Shown here: one piece after another, positions 27,525-36,908 of the stretch
How the letters are laid out: the number at the start of each line of letters is the position of its first letter
How positions within the stretch are numbered: the first letter of the stretch is position 1
From: Planctomycetota bacterium
GTDB lineage: Bacteria > Planctomycetota > Planctomycetia > Pirellulales > Pirellulaceae
Reading direction: 5' to 3'
Assembly (NCBI GenBank): GCA_017303505.1
Contig: JAFLCP010000045.1
Span: forward strand, 1-51,640
Length of the DNA: 51,640 nt
Program-made: the position numbers and the translations under genes
Notes under the pieces: generated by a model
The model's database searches: none
What the model was told of the DNA's origin: nothing
The model's input: only the letters and a program-made list of their open reading frames with translations

Positions 27525-28889
27525 ATGCATCCATTCAAGCCATCTCAACAACCACGACAAATTGCCTTGACGGCAACGTGTCTCGGCTTGCTTGTCGTCC
27601 TCAACACCAGCGGATGCCAACACCAAGAAGAAAATAAAGTTTCCTCAACTTCGGTCAGCTCTCATGACCGAGTTACAGTAGGCAAGCCCTCGAAAAAAAC
27701 ACTTAAACTCTACACAGAACAGCCAGCTCGGGTACAAGCTTTTGAAGAAGCCCCTATCGTGTCGAAACTAGCGGGTTACATTCAAGAAGTGAGTGTTGAT
27801 ATCGGTGATAAAGTCAAGAAAGACCAATTGTTAGTACGTTTGCACGCCCCCGAGTATCAAGACCAACATAAACAAAAGCTCGGTTTAGTGACACAAGCCG
27901 AAGCACTGGTTAAACAGGCCGAAGCTGCAGTGGTTGCAGCCGAAGCTGCTGCAACGTCGATCAAAGCCACGATCGCTGAAGCTGAAGCAGGGATCGCCAA
28001 AGCCCAAGCTGAATACACGCGTTGGGAATCGGAAAGCCAGAGAATACAACAACTCGCAGCCACCGGCACGGTAACCAATAAACTATCCGAAGAAACTTTG
28101 AGTCAGTATCAAGGTGCTAAGGCGAATAAAGATGAAGCCGTCGCGATGCTTGCCTCGGTCAAGGCCAAAGCAGCTGAAGCCGATGCCAATGTATTGAAGG
28201 CGCAATCGGACATTGATGTTGCCAAGGCAAAATTGAATGTAGCCCAATCGGAACTTGCCCAAGCCCAAACCATGTTGAACTACATGGAAATAAAATCACC
28301 TTTCGATGGTGTTGTTACCAGCCGTAGTATCGATGCCGGACATTTCGTTCAGCCTGCCGGAAGCAGCTCAGCTCAGCCACTGCTTACGATCGCAAATGTT
28401 GAAAAGGTCAGAGTATTTGTCAATGTTCCCGAAAGTGAAGCTGGTTGGATCGACGCTGGATTTTCCGATCCCAATCTCGGCGATGCGGTTCAGTTAAACT
28501 CGCCCACTTTCACCAAGCCCATTGAAACTCGCGTTACGCGCACGAGTCGCCAACTAAACCCACAAAGCCGGACGCTTTCGGTCGAGATCGATTTGGAAAA
28601 TCAGGAGTCTCGTTTACTCCCCGGTGCATTTATCACGGCCAAGATTCTCTTGGAACAACGCCAAGATGTGATTGTGATTCCTATCGCTGCTGTGGTGAAA
28701 AACGGGGAACAAACCATCTGCTGCAGTGTCGTTGATGGAAAAATCGAGCATCGTCCCATTCGACTCGGCTTGCGTGTTGGTGATGAAGTCGAGGTAAGCG
28801 AGGGTATCACAGAAAACGACAGAATCGTTCTCGCGAGGGCCAACTCACTCCAACCAGGACAAACCGTCGACGTTATCGAAAAACAATAG
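27525..28889 (+). CDS. RND periplasmic adaptor (membrane fusion) lipoprotein
   Basis: A 454-residue adaptor with a lipoprotein signal (L-N-T-S-G-C), a biotinyl-like strand region, a long Ala/Glu/Gln-rich coiled-coil hairpin (about 115-250), the second half of the lipoyl domain (S-P-F-D-G-V-V-T-S-R-S-I-D-A-G) and beta-barrel and membrane-proximal domains. It links the RND pump to the TolC-like channel. A longer reading starting 87 bases upstream would overlap the pump gene and lose the lipobox, so I chose the ATG four bases after the pump stop. Neighbours and lipobox strongly support the role; the substrate is unknown. Confidence 0.93.
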   Translation: MHPFKPSQQPRQIALTATCLGLLVVLNTSGCQHQEENKVSSTSVSSHDRVTVGKPSKKTLKLYTEQPARVQAFEEAPIVSKLAGYIQEVSVDIGDKVKKDQLLVRLHAPEYQDQHKQKLGLVTQAEALVKQAEAAVVAAEAAATSIKATIAEAEAGIAKAQAEYTRWESESQRIQQLAATGTVTNKLSEETLSQYQGAKANKDEAVAMLASVKAKAAEADANVLKAQSDIDVAKAKLNVAQSELAQAQTMLNYMEIKSPFDGVVTSRSIDAGHFVQPAGSSSAQPLLTIANVEKVRVFVNVPESEAGWIDAGFSDPNLGDAVQLNSPTFTKPIETRVTRTSRQLNPQSRTLSVEIDLENQESRLLPGAFITAKILLEQRQDVIVIPIAAVVKNGEQTICCSVVDGKIEHRPIRLGLRVGDEVEVSEGITENDRIVLARANSLQPGQTVDVIEKQ

Positions 28890-29124
28890 TGACGATTTCA
28901 TTGGCGCACGTCGAGTCTCCCTATTAAGCCGGTCAGGGAATTCACAGCTGTGCAGTATTATGGAAATCGGCACTGTTTTGGGGTGAAAATGTGAGCCCAC
29001 GCAGCTCGGACTCGTCAAATCGCCGAAGTTTCGCCAAAAAATGTGATTGCTGAACAGACCTTCAACATCTAGATTTAGGGGATAACTATTAGGCCAACCG
29101 AATTTTGATTGTGTGAGTTTTTTG

Positions 29125-29553
29125 ATGAAAACAATGGTCGCACTCGCAATTTGTGCTCTAGCTTTCGCTATCTCCAATGAACCGTCCAAAGACCTCGATC
29201 TCATGCAAGGTACTTGGAACATTCAATCTGCCGAATTGAGCGGCAATCCATTTCCGCCCGAAGTGAGCAAATCGATCAAGCTCACCATCGAAGGGAACAA
29301 CTACACCGTTGTGGCAGGCGGCAATAGTGACAAAGGAACTTGCAAACTCAATCCCGATGTTACCCCCAAGACACTCGAAATCACCGGTGTTGAAGGCCCC
29401 AACAAAGGGAAGACCATTTTGGCAATTTACGAAGTCAAGGAGGGTGAGCTAAAAGTCTGCTACGATCTATCCGGCAAAGAGTTTCCCAAAGAATTCAAAT
29501 CGCTGAATGGAACGCAACTTTTCCTCGTGAGCTATACCAAAGAGAAAAAGTGA
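29125..29553 (+). CDS. Secreted TIGR03067-type small protein
   Basis: A 142-residue protein with a signal peptide (about 1-17) and a single beta-rich domain starting D-L-D-L-M-Q-G-T-W-N-I, characteristic of the planctomycete TIGR03067 family. Continuing markers are T-I-E-G-N-N-Y, a K-G-K-T-I-L-A-I-Y-E-V segment and L-K-V-C-Y. The family is common in planctomycete genomes, often near regulators, and has no known function. The ATG chosen follows a GTG four codons upstream. No partner gene is obvious; it lies 235 bases after the efflux adaptor gene. Confidence 0.8.
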   Translation: MKTMVALAICALAFAISNEPSKDLDLMQGTWNIQSAELSGNPFPPEVSKSIKLTIEGNNYTVVAGGNSDKGTCKLNPDVTPKTLEITGVEGPNKGKTILAIYEVKEGELKVCYDLSGKEFPKEFKSLNGTQLFLVSYTKEKK

Positions 29554-29652
29554 CACGCCCTGTGTTTCAAGTCGACTGAATCGCGTATCATGCTGCTCCA
29601 ACGGACTGTACTCCCGGCAGGGACGCCCTTTTTCCATCGTTATTTCCTCTCA

Positions 29653-29667
29653 TTACCGTCACGGTAA
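29653..29667. promoter_or_regulatory. Perfect 15-bp palindrome, candidate operator
   Basis: TTACCGT-C-ACGGTAA is a 7+1+7 perfect inverted repeat, 26 bases before the GTG start of the isomerase-like gene and 14 bases before its ribosome site. Position and symmetry fit a repressor operator in the leader or promoter region. Confidence 0.4.
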
Positions 29668-29693
29668 ATCGATTTGTCCGCAGGAGAGAATCT

Positions 29694-30542
29694 GTGAGTA
29701 CATGGCCTATTGGTGTCTTCACCAGTGTTGATGCTGGTTTAGGTGTAAAGCTCGAAGTCGTCAAAGAACTCGGCATCCCTACCATTCAACTTCACGCACC
29801 ACACCGTGCGACGCGAACCGCCAAATGTGCTGAGGAATTCACCAAAACACTCGATCAACTCGGCGTCGAATTGACCTGCGTATTCGGTGGCTTCGATGGC
29901 GAAAGTTATGCGGACATTCCAACGGTTGTACGCACCGTCGGTTTGGTACCTGCCGATACCCGCGCAGTTCGCCTGCAAGAAATGAAAGAGATCGCTGACT
30001 TCGCACGACTATTGAATTGCGATGTCGTTGCACTCCACCTCGGCTTTGTTCCTCATGATACCAACACGCGCGAATACGCGGATGTTGTGGAAGTCACCCG
30101 CCAATTGTGCGACCATGCTGCTCGCAATGAACAAGCGGTTCATTTAGAAACTGGACAGGAAACCGCTCCTGCGTTGGTCCAATTTATCAAAGACACGGAA
30201 CGCAAAAATCTGTTCGTGAATTTCGATCCCGCCAACATGATTCTGTACGGCACTGGTAATCCCATCGAAGCCGTTCAATATTTGGGTAGCTATGTTCGCA
30301 GCATCCATTGCAAAGATGGAACATGGAGCAGCCAACCTGGTGTTACTTGGGGTTGCGAAGTTCCCTTGGGCCAAGGGGACGTCAACATGGAGCTGTATCT
30401 CCAAACCTTGTGGAATATCGGTTATCGCGGTCCACTAACAATCGAACGTGAAATCCCGCAAGAACCAGAGCGACAAAAGGCCGAAATCGGCGGCGCAGTC
30501 AACTTATTGACCTCGCTACGCAAGAAAATTGCGGGCTGCTAA
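29694..30542 (+). CDS. Sugar-phosphate isomerase/epimerase-like TIM-barrel protein
   Basis: A 282-residue member of the xylose-isomerase-like TIM-barrel family (AP endonuclease 2 class). Markers include V-A-L-H-L-G-F at one strand end, H-L-E-T-G-Q-E-T, an N-F-D-P-A-N-M motif, S-I-H-C-K-D-G, G-Q-G-D-V-N and a closing T-I-E-R-E-I, which provide typical Glu, Asp and His metal ligands. The substrate cannot be told. The start is GTG, chosen because a strong ribosome site (AGGAG) lies seven bases upstream and no closer ATG exists. It has its own candidate operator upstream and a clear intrinsic terminator downstream, so it is probably monocistronic. Confidence 0.88.
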   Translation: MSTWPIGVFTSVDAGLGVKLEVVKELGIPTIQLHAPHRATRTAKCAEEFTKTLDQLGVELTCVFGGFDGESYADIPTVVRTVGLVPADTRAVRLQEMKEIADFARLLNCDVVALHLGFVPHDTNTREYADVVEVTRQLCDHAARNEQAVHLETGQETAPALVQFIKDTERKNLFVNFDPANMILYGTGNPIEAVQYLGSYVRSIHCKDGTWSSQPGVTWGCEVPLGQGDVNMELYLQTLWNIGYRGPLTIEREIPQEPERQKAEIGGAVNLLTSLRKKIAGC

Positions 30543-30574
30543 TCCCGGCAGTTCGTCGTACATGATTCTCACTG

Positions 30575-30610
30575 GAGCGGAACAGCCAGCCTGTTTCCGC
30601 TCTTTTTTTT
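30575..30610 (+). terminator. Intrinsic terminator of the isomerase-like gene
   Basis: GAGCGGAACA (30575-30584) pairs with TGTTTCCGCTC (30592-30602) with one bulged base and a 7-base loop, followed at once by eight T residues (30603-30610). This is a textbook rho-independent terminator, 33 bases after the stop codon. It is the clearest terminator in the window. Confidence 0.92.
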
Positions 30611-30724
30611 GCTACTCCAGGCGAAGTACAGGTGAGAAAAATGCATTAATGGTCTGAACAGAAAGTCACGCTTGGGGGCATCCCGTCCCCTTGCCACGAA
30701 TTCGACTCAAATCGCGAAACGAGG

Positions 30725-30730
30725 TATAAT
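30725..30730 (+). promoter_or_regulatory. Candidate -10 box upstream of second DUF1549 gene
   Basis: A perfect TATAAT lies 100 bases before the start of the second DUF1549/DUF1553 gene and after the upstream terminator. No good -35 element is found at 16-18 bases, so the site is only suggested. Confidence 0.3.
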
Positions 30731-30829
30731 GAAAGCTGCAGCTGTTCAAAAAAATTGCTGTTATACCCTCCTTTACCCCACCTCACCCACGCTTGGTTTG
30801 AGATCTTCCATTTCGCGAGCTAGTTGGAA

Positions 30830-33800
30830 ATGAAAATTTGCTTATGGCTCCTGGCTGCTGCTTGCTTGTTGAGTTCGAGTTCGATTTGGGCCCAAGAGAA
30901 CATCACGTTCAACAATGACATTCGCCCCATTTTGTCGGACAAGTGCTTCTTCTGCCATGGCCCCGACAGCAGCAAACGAGAAGCCGACTTAAGGCTCGAC
31001 GACCGCGAGGCGGCAATTCAATCGGGAGCCATTGTTCCTGGAGATCCCGAAAAGAGTGCGATGCTACAGCGGGCACTCAGTGAAGATGCTGAAACGGTAA
31101 TGCCACCTCCGCATGCCAAATTGGATAAATTGACCACCGCTGAGATTGCGACACTGAAAGCATGGATCGCCGCCGGTGCGTCGTATGAAAAGCATTGGGC
31201 ATTCATTCCCGTCAAACCACTCGATTCCACTGACAAAGACATCAGCGTCAAAATCGACAAGTCCATTCAAGACGCACTAAAGAAACGTGGTTTATCTCAA
31301 CAATCGGCCGCATCGAAAACCACTCTAATACGGCGATTGAGTTTCGATATCACTGGCCTTCCTCCAACTCCGCAAGAAGTCACGGACTTTCTCAACGATT
31401 CAGCTCCCAATGCGGTCGAGCGTCTGGTGGATCGACTGTTGGCTTCCCCGCGCTATGGCGAAAAAATGGCGGTGGATTGGTTGGACATTGCGCGTTATGC
31501 AGATAGTTATGGATTTCAAGTCGACCGCGAGCGTGAGGTTTGGCCATGGCGCGATTGGGTGATCGATTCGTTCAATCGCAATCGTCCCTTCGACGAATTC
31601 GTCACCTGGCAATTAGCCGGTGATCTATTGCCCAATGCCACCGAAGAACAGATTTTGGCCACTGCGTTCAATCGCCTACACCAGCAGGAATCGGAAGGTG
31701 GGAGCGTCGAAGAAGAATATCGCGTGGAGTATGTCAGCGATCGCGTTCAAACTTTTGCCACCGCCTTTTTGGGCCTAACTTTCGAATGTGCACGATGCCA
31801 CGACCATAAGTACGACCCCATTTCTCAAAAGGAATATTATCAGCTCTTTTCCATATTCCAGAACATTGATGAAGCAGGCCTCTATTCTTATTTCACCATG
31901 TCGCCACCAACACCGGCATTAACATTGACCAACGCAGAATCGGCTTCCAAACTGAGTTCTCTGAGAGAACAAATTGCCCAACTCGAAAAAAGCCTGACTG
32001 AACAACGGTCTGTGTCTCGAGCCAATTTTGAAGGCTGGCTCAAAAACACAACTCTCAAGGAGCTTCAACTTTTATCAGGTGAATTAGCTCGATTTCCTTT
32101 GGATTCGCTCGAGGCGAACAAGCTCTCCAATGCGATCAAGGGAGATCAGCCCGCTATGCTTCGCGGAGAAAATCAATTGGTCGAAGGACATAGCGGTCAA
32201 GCTGTGAAATTTACCGGCGACGATCCAGTCGATCTCCCTCTAGGTAACTTCCATCGACATCAACCTTTTAGCATCTCGATGTGGATCAAGACACCAGACG
32301 AGAAGAGTCGCGCTGTGGTGATGCATCGCTCCCGAGCCTGGACTGATGCCGCCAGCCGCGGTTACGAATTGTTGATCGAAGATGGGAAATTGAAATGGTC
32401 CTTGATTCATTTTTGGCCGGGCAACGCAGCCTCGATTGCGGCCACAGAAAAACTTCCAATCGACCGCTGGGTTCATGTCACGGTCACCTCCAACGGAAGT
32501 AGCAAGGCCAGTGGACTTTCTATTTACATCGATGGTAAACGAGCGGCAATCGAGACGATGAAGGACTCGCTCACACGCGAAATCACTGGCGGCGGCGGCG
32601 ACAACATCGCTTTAGGCGAACGATTTCGAGATCGCGGTTTTAGCCAAGGCGCAATCGACGACGTGCGCGTCTTCGATGTTTGTTTAACACCGTTGGAAGC
32701 GCTAACTCTCTTTGATGAAACTCAAGCAACTCAGGTTCTCACGGCCTCCCCTGAGCAACTTACGGAAGAACATCGCGAACAATTGTTGGAATGGTATCTG
32801 CTGCGGCAGGATGTGGCTTATCAAACCAAACTACAAGAACTACAACAAGCGCGGCTCGAGGAAGCCAAACTTTTCGAAAGCCTCAAAGAAATCATGGTAA
32901 TGAAGGAACTACCTGAACCCAAGCCAGCGTTTGTTCTCTTCCGTGGTGAGTACGCTCAGCGTCGCGAGCAGGTCGAGGCGGGAGTGCCACAGGCACTATC
33001 GCCATTCCCCGAGGGTGCGCCCCGCAATCGGCTTGGATTAGCAAAATGGCTGACCCGCCCCGAGCATCCGTTGATGGCCCGCGTCACTGTTAACCGGGTG
33101 TGGCAATCGATATTTGGTAGAGGACTCGTCAAGACATCTGAGGATTTCGGCAGTCAAGGAAGCCGCCCACTTTATCCCGAAGTGTTAGATGCATTAGCTG
33201 ATTATTTCATCCGCTCGGGCTGGGATATGAAAAAACTCGTCAAGGCGATTGTGCTAACCAAAACCTATCAACAAAACAGTGTGGCCGACGCGAACATCAT
33301 GGCAGACGATCCAGACAATGAATGGCTCGCTCGAGGGCCACGATTCCGGCTCACAGCCGAGATGATTCGCGATAATGCCCTAGCAGCAGCCGGCTTACTC
33401 AACGAGAAAATGGGTGGTCCACCCGTGAACCCTTATGAAATGACCGAATCGTTTAAGCCAGCGGGTGTCAGTGGTGGTGATGATGCGTATCGACGTAGCC
33501 TCTATACCAATTGGCGACGTACGGGCCCCCCTCCTGCACTCCTGGCCTTTGATGCGCCCCGTCGAGCGGTTTGCACAGCCAAACGCGAAAGAACCGATTC
33601 ACCTCTGCAAGCGTTGATCTTGTTGAATGGTGTTCAATATGTTGAAGCCGCTCGAATCTTGGGGCAAGATTTGTGGCATCACCACGAAGGCAATGTGGAA
33701 AATATGATCAGGGAAGGTTGCCTGCGTTGTTGGAGCCGGGAGCCTGACGATGCGGAACTCAAGATTCTCACGCAATTATGGAACGATCAGCTTCAGCACT

Positions 33801-33946
33801 TCACAACCCATCTCGATCAAGCCAATCAGCTGCTCGCCATTGGTAATCGACCCAAAGATGCCAAACTTGATGCAGCTCAAGCAGCCGCGGCAACCGTGTT
33901 GGCCCAAGCCCTGCTCAACTTTGACGAATGCGTCGTCAAACGCTAA
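30830..33946 (+). CDS. PSCyt1-DUF1549-LamG-DUF1553 planctomycete protein
   Basis: A 1038-residue secreted protein: signal peptide (1-21), a planctomycete cytochrome C (PSCyt1) head with C-F-F-C-H (39-43, CXXCH for haem c), DUF1549 (about 140-345, including C-A-R-C-H-D-H-K-Y-D-P), a short helical linker, a concanavalin/LamG-like beta-sandwich (about 430-620), then DUF1553 (about 690-950). This is the common long form in planctomycetes. The LamG domain suggests binding to a carbohydrate or glycoprotein, and two Cys-His motifs suggest electron transfer or metal binding; enzymatic function remains unknown. The ATG used follows a TTG two codons upstream. It is followed by DUF1501 after 18 bases. 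Confidence 0.93.
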   Translation: MKICLWLLAAACLLSSSSIWAQENITFNNDIRPILSDKCFFCHGPDSSKREADLRLDDREAAIQSGAIVPGDPEKSAMLQRALSEDAETVMPPPHAKLDKLTTAEIATLKAWIAAGASYEKHWAFIPVKPLDSTDKDISVKIDKSIQDALKKRGLSQQSAASKTTLIRRLSFDITGLPPTPQEVTDFLNDSAPNAVERLVDRLLASPRYGEKMAVDWLDIARYADSYGFQVDREREVWPWRDWVIDSFNRNRPFDEFVTWQLAGDLLPNATEEQILATAFNRLHQQESEGGSVEEEYRVEYVSDRVQTFATAFLGLTFECARCHDHKYDPISQKEYYQLFSIFQNIDEAGLYSYFTMSPPTPALTLTNAESASKLSSLREQIAQLEKSLTEQRSVSRANFEGWLKNTTLKELQLLSGELARFPLDSLEANKLSNAIKGDQPAMLRGENQLVEGHSGQAVKFTGDDPVDLPLGNFHRHQPFSISMWIKTPDEKSRAVVMHRSRAWTDAASRGYELLIEDGKLKWSLIHFWPGNAASIAATEKLPIDRWVHVTVTSNGSSKASGLSIYIDGKRAAIETMKDSLTREITGGGGDNIALGERFRDRGFSQGAIDDVRVFDVCLTPLEALTLFDETQATQVLTASPEQLTEEHREQLLEWYLLRQDVAYQTKLQELQQARLEEAKLFESLKEIMVMKELPEPKPAFVLFRGEYAQRREQVEAGVPQALSPFPEGAPRNRLGLAKWLTRPEHPLMARVTVNRVWQSIFGRGLVKTSEDFGSQGSRPLYPEVLDALADYFIRSGWDMKKLVKAIVLTKTYQQNSVADANIMADDPDNEWLARGPRFRLTAEMIRDNALAAAGLLNEKMGGPPVNPYEMTESFKPAGVSGGDDAYRRSLYTNWRRTGPPPALLAFDAPRRAVCTAKRERTDSPLQALILLNGVQYVEAARILGQDLWHHHEGNVENMIREGCLRCWSREPDDAELKILTQLWNDQLQHFTTHLDQANQLLAIGNRPKDAKLDAAQAAAATVLAQALLNFDECVVKR

Positions 33947-33964
33947 GTAAAGGAACGAACCCAA

Positions 33965-35410
33965 ATGCTTTCACAATTACTGGCACACAATCGTCGTTCG
34001 TTTCTAGGACAAGCTGGACTCGGCTTAGGCTCGATGGCGCTAGCTGACTTACTTTCGAAAGATGGAAAAGCAGACGACTCTGCCGCCAAATCCACTAAAG
34101 AACGTGGCATCTTAGGCCAGCCTCATTTCCCACCCAAAGCGAAACGAGTCATCTATCTGTTCATGTCGGGTGGCCCCTCTCAACTCGACCTATATGACTA
34201 CAAACCGCTGCTCAACCAACGCCATGGTGAACAGCTTCCTGATTCGGTGCGCGGTGGTCAACGTCTGACAGGAATGTCCGGTAATCAATCGTCGATTCCG
34301 TTAGTTGGTTCGCCTTTCAAATTCGCTCAATATGGCAAGAGTGGGTCTTGGTTTAGCGAACTGCTACCGCATACAGCATCTGTTGCCGATGAACTCTGTA
34401 TTGTTCGCTCGATGTACACCGAAGCCATTAATCATGGACCAGGTGTGACCATGTTTCAAACAGGAACGCAAATCGCGGGGCGACCAAGCATCGGTGCATG
34501 GTTGAGTTACGGCCTCGGACAAGAGAACGAGAATCTTCCATCCTTTGTGGTATTGATTACTCGTGATAAGGGTGGCCAACCTTTAGGTGCTCATTTATGG
34601 GGAAGTGGTTTCCTACCGACCAAACACCAAGGCGTGCTATTCCGAGCCGCCAAAGATCCAGTACTGTATCTCGGTAATCCAGCCGGCATCGATACGGCGA
34701 GTCGCCGCAATCTTTTGGATCGGATCAATGAACTTCATCAACATCAGTTGACTCGAACACCCGATACCGAAATTCAATCGCGCATGGATCATTATGAAAT
34801 GGCCTATGCAATGCAATCGAGTGTACCTGAAGCCACCGACATTTCCGGCGAACCGAAACACATCCTGGACAGCTATGGTCCAGACGTCACCAAACCAGGC
34901 ACGTTTGCAGCAAACTGCCTTCAGGCTCGCCGATTGGCAGAGCGCGGTGTACGATTTATTCAACTGTATCATCAAGACTGGGATCATCACGGCGGTCTAC
35001 CTTTCGCATTACCGAAACTGTGTCAAGAAACGGACCAGCCAGCGGCGGCTTTAATCAAAGACCTGCGCGATCGAGGCATGCTCGATGACACACTCGTGAT
35101 CTGGGGTGGAGAGTTCGGACGAACCAACTATTGCCAGGGCAAGATTCAAAAAGACTTTGGTCGTGATCATCATCCGCGCTGTTTCAGCCTATGGATGGCG
35201 GGGGGCGGCGTGAAAGGTGGAACTGTTTTTGGTGAGACTTGTGAGTTTGGTTATAACATTGCAGCCGATGGTATACATATCCATGACTTGCAAGCGACCA
35301 TGATGCACTTGTTAGGTATCGATCACGAAAGGCTAACCTATAAGTTCCAAGGCCGACGCTACCGTTTAACCGACGTTCATGGAAAAGTGGTTAACGGCCT
35401 ACTCGCCTAA
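33965..35410 (+). CDS. DUF1501 family protein, twin-arginine exported (second pair)
   Basis: A 481-residue DUF1501 protein with a Tat-like leader N-R-R-S-F-L-G-Q-A-G-L-G-L. The conserved L-F-M-S-G-G-P-S-Q-L-D-L-Y-D-Y, W-D-H-H-G-G, W-G-G-E-F-G-R-T-N and G-R-D-H-H-P-R segments are present and probably supply metal ligands of an alkaline-phosphatase-like fold. An AAGGAA ribosome site precedes the ATG and the gap to the DUF1549 gene is 18 bases, so the two are one operon. It differs clearly in sequence from the DUF1501 protein at 20 kb, so the pair is not a recent duplication. The gene converges on rnd. Confidence 0.93.
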   Translation: MLSQLLAHNRRSFLGQAGLGLGSMALADLLSKDGKADDSAAKSTKERGILGQPHFPPKAKRVIYLFMSGGPSQLDLYDYKPLLNQRHGEQLPDSVRGGQRLTGMSGNQSSIPLVGSPFKFAQYGKSGSWFSELLPHTASVADELCIVRSMYTEAINHGPGVTMFQTGTQIAGRPSIGAWLSYGLGQENENLPSFVVLITRDKGGQPLGAHLWGSGFLPTKHQGVLFRAAKDPVLYLGNPAGIDTASRRNLLDRINELHQHQLTRTPDTEIQSRMDHYEMAYAMQSSVPEATDISGEPKHILDSYGPDVTKPGTFAANCLQARRLAERGVRFIQLYHQDWDHHGGLPFALPKLCQETDQPAAALIKDLRDRGMLDDTLVIWGGEFGRTNYCQGKIQKDFGRDHHPRCFSLWMAGGGVKGGTVFGETCEFGYNIAADGIHIHDLQATMMHLLGIDHERLTYKFQGRRYRLTDVHGKVVNGLLA

Positions 35411-35520
35411 AGTCATCACCCGCGCTGCGGTAGAACGCAACTCGTTTGGCAAATTTGTCGTCTGTACAAATCCGTTGCGATAATTAGTGGCGGATGCGAA
35501 ACTTACGTTGGGCCCGGCAT

Positions 35521-36735
35521 TTATTTGTCATTCACATGCCGCAGTTCCAATGGATTTTCGGCATGTAAGTTACGTACAAAGACACCCACGTCACCATGCA
35601 AGATGCCATCGAGTTCATTGCCAAAAATCTCGCCGCGCCATCCGCTCAAGAGGCGAGGCATATCTTCATAAATCTCATCTTGCCTGGACTTTGCCGCTTT
35701 AGGATTTTGGGCGAGTCGAAATTCGGCCCATTCGCGGAGATCATCACTGGTGGCTACCAGTTGAGATGCGATCTTTCTGGAGCGACAAAGCGTGGCCAAG
35801 GCAACGGATAAAAGTTGAGTCACCATGCCAGAGACATCGTCCCGACGTCCACGTCGATTCTTGGGGACCCGAATCTCCGGTGCTGCCAAACCTCGCTCAA
35901 TACATTTGGCAATGGGATCCACATACTGCTTCATACCGGAATGATGCATACCACGGAGATTGGCAATTCGTTTTGGATCAGGACTGGCACGTCGCGCCAT
36001 CTCGACTAATAAATCGTCCCTGACTAACCGCCGTGGGGGAATATTTCGTTGAGCAGCCAACTTGTGTCGCCATAACCACAGCTCTCGCAATATGGCATTG
36101 CCACGCGGAGTTAAAGATTGAGCACCACTCAGGCGATGCCATTGCTCTTGTTTCTCTTGATGGACCAAACGCTGTAGCCATTCAGCCGTTTCAGTAACCA
36201 GCCATTCAGAACGGCCAGAGTCGTCCAATTGAGTTTCCAATCGTTTGTGCAAGCGATCCAAATGTGCGACGTCTTCGGCCGCATATTGTAATTGGGCTGC
36301 CGACAAGGGACGCGCTCTCCAATCGGTGCGAGTCTCACCTTTGTCGAGTTGATGTCCCAAAATCTTTTGAAGCAAATTGCCGTAAGAAGCGGGATACTCC
36401 ATGCCCACAAAACCTGCAGCCAGTTGGATATCAAACAGATTGGGAATCACTTGCCCAGTAGCTCGAAAACAAAACAGCACCTCTTCGCGGCCTGCATGGA
36501 CCACCACTCGTCGCGCCGGATCCAAGAGCAAATCCCAGAATGGCGTAATATCGTGTAAACCGATCGGATCGATAATGGCTAATTCCGATCGTGTAGCCAC
36601 TTGAATCAAACAGAGGTCAGGTCGATAACAATCTTCCGATACGAACTCCGTATCAAATCCGACCCAATCGCTTTCGGCGAGCCGTTTGCACAACGCGTCG
36701 AACTCGTTTTGTTGTTCAATGACTTGAAAATTCAC
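35521..36735 (-). CDS. rnd: Ribonuclease D
   Basis: A 404-residue DEDDy 3'-5' exoribonuclease. Exo I is F-D-T-E-F (Asp28, Glu30), Exo II includes F-D-I-Q-L-A (Asp102), and Exo III is Y-A-A-E-D (Tyr151, Asp155). One HRDC domain follows (about 215-290), then a C-terminal region that may be a second HRDC. RNase D trims tRNA and other stable-RNA 3' ends. The start is GTG; GGAG about nine bases upstream supports it. It is transcribed divergently from mfnB. Confidence 0.93.
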   Translation of the reverse strand: MNFQVIEQQNEFDALCKRLAESDWVGFDTEFVSEDCYRPDLCLIQVATRSELAIIDPIGLHDITPFWDLLLDPARRVVVHAGREEVLFCFRATGQVIPNLFDIQLAAGFVGMEYPASYGNLLQKILGHQLDKGETRTDWRARPLSAAQLQYAAEDVAHLDRLHKRLETQLDDSGRSEWLVTETAEWLQRLVHQEKQEQWHRLSGAQSLTPRGNAILRELWLWRHKLAAQRNIPPRRLVRDDLLVEMARRASPDPKRIANLRGMHHSGMKQYVDPIAKCIERGLAAPEIRVPKNRRGRRDDVSGMVTQLLSVALATLCRSRKIASQLVATSDDLREWAEFRLAQNPKAAKSRQDEIYEDMPRLLSGWRGEIFGNELDGILHGDVGVFVRNLHAENPLELRHVNDK

Positions 36736-36813
36736 CGTCGGCTGCTCCGACCCAAAGGGGCCTCTATGAGATCGTTTCTAAAGCGGATAACTTAATCATC
36801 TGTCGAATGCTCG

Positions 36814-36843
36814 TTTACAAGACTCCTAAGATAACAGTATACG
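36814..36843 (+). promoter_or_regulatory. Candidate sigma70 promoter for mfnB
   Basis: TTTACA (36814-36819) and TATACG (36838-36843) are separated by 18 bases and lie 66 bases before the mfnB start in the divergent rnd/mfnB gap. The match to consensus is moderate (five of six and four of six). Confidence 0.35.
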
Positions 36844-36908
36844 ACCCGCCAAGTCGACTAGAGACTTACGCCCAAAAGCTGGGATGCCCATGTTTTTAGG
36901 AATTCATA

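Noticed and set aside
30691-30730. TTGCCA plus TATAAT as a full sigma70 promoter
   Set aside because: Spacing is 28 bases, too long; only the -10 box is kept as a weak candidate.
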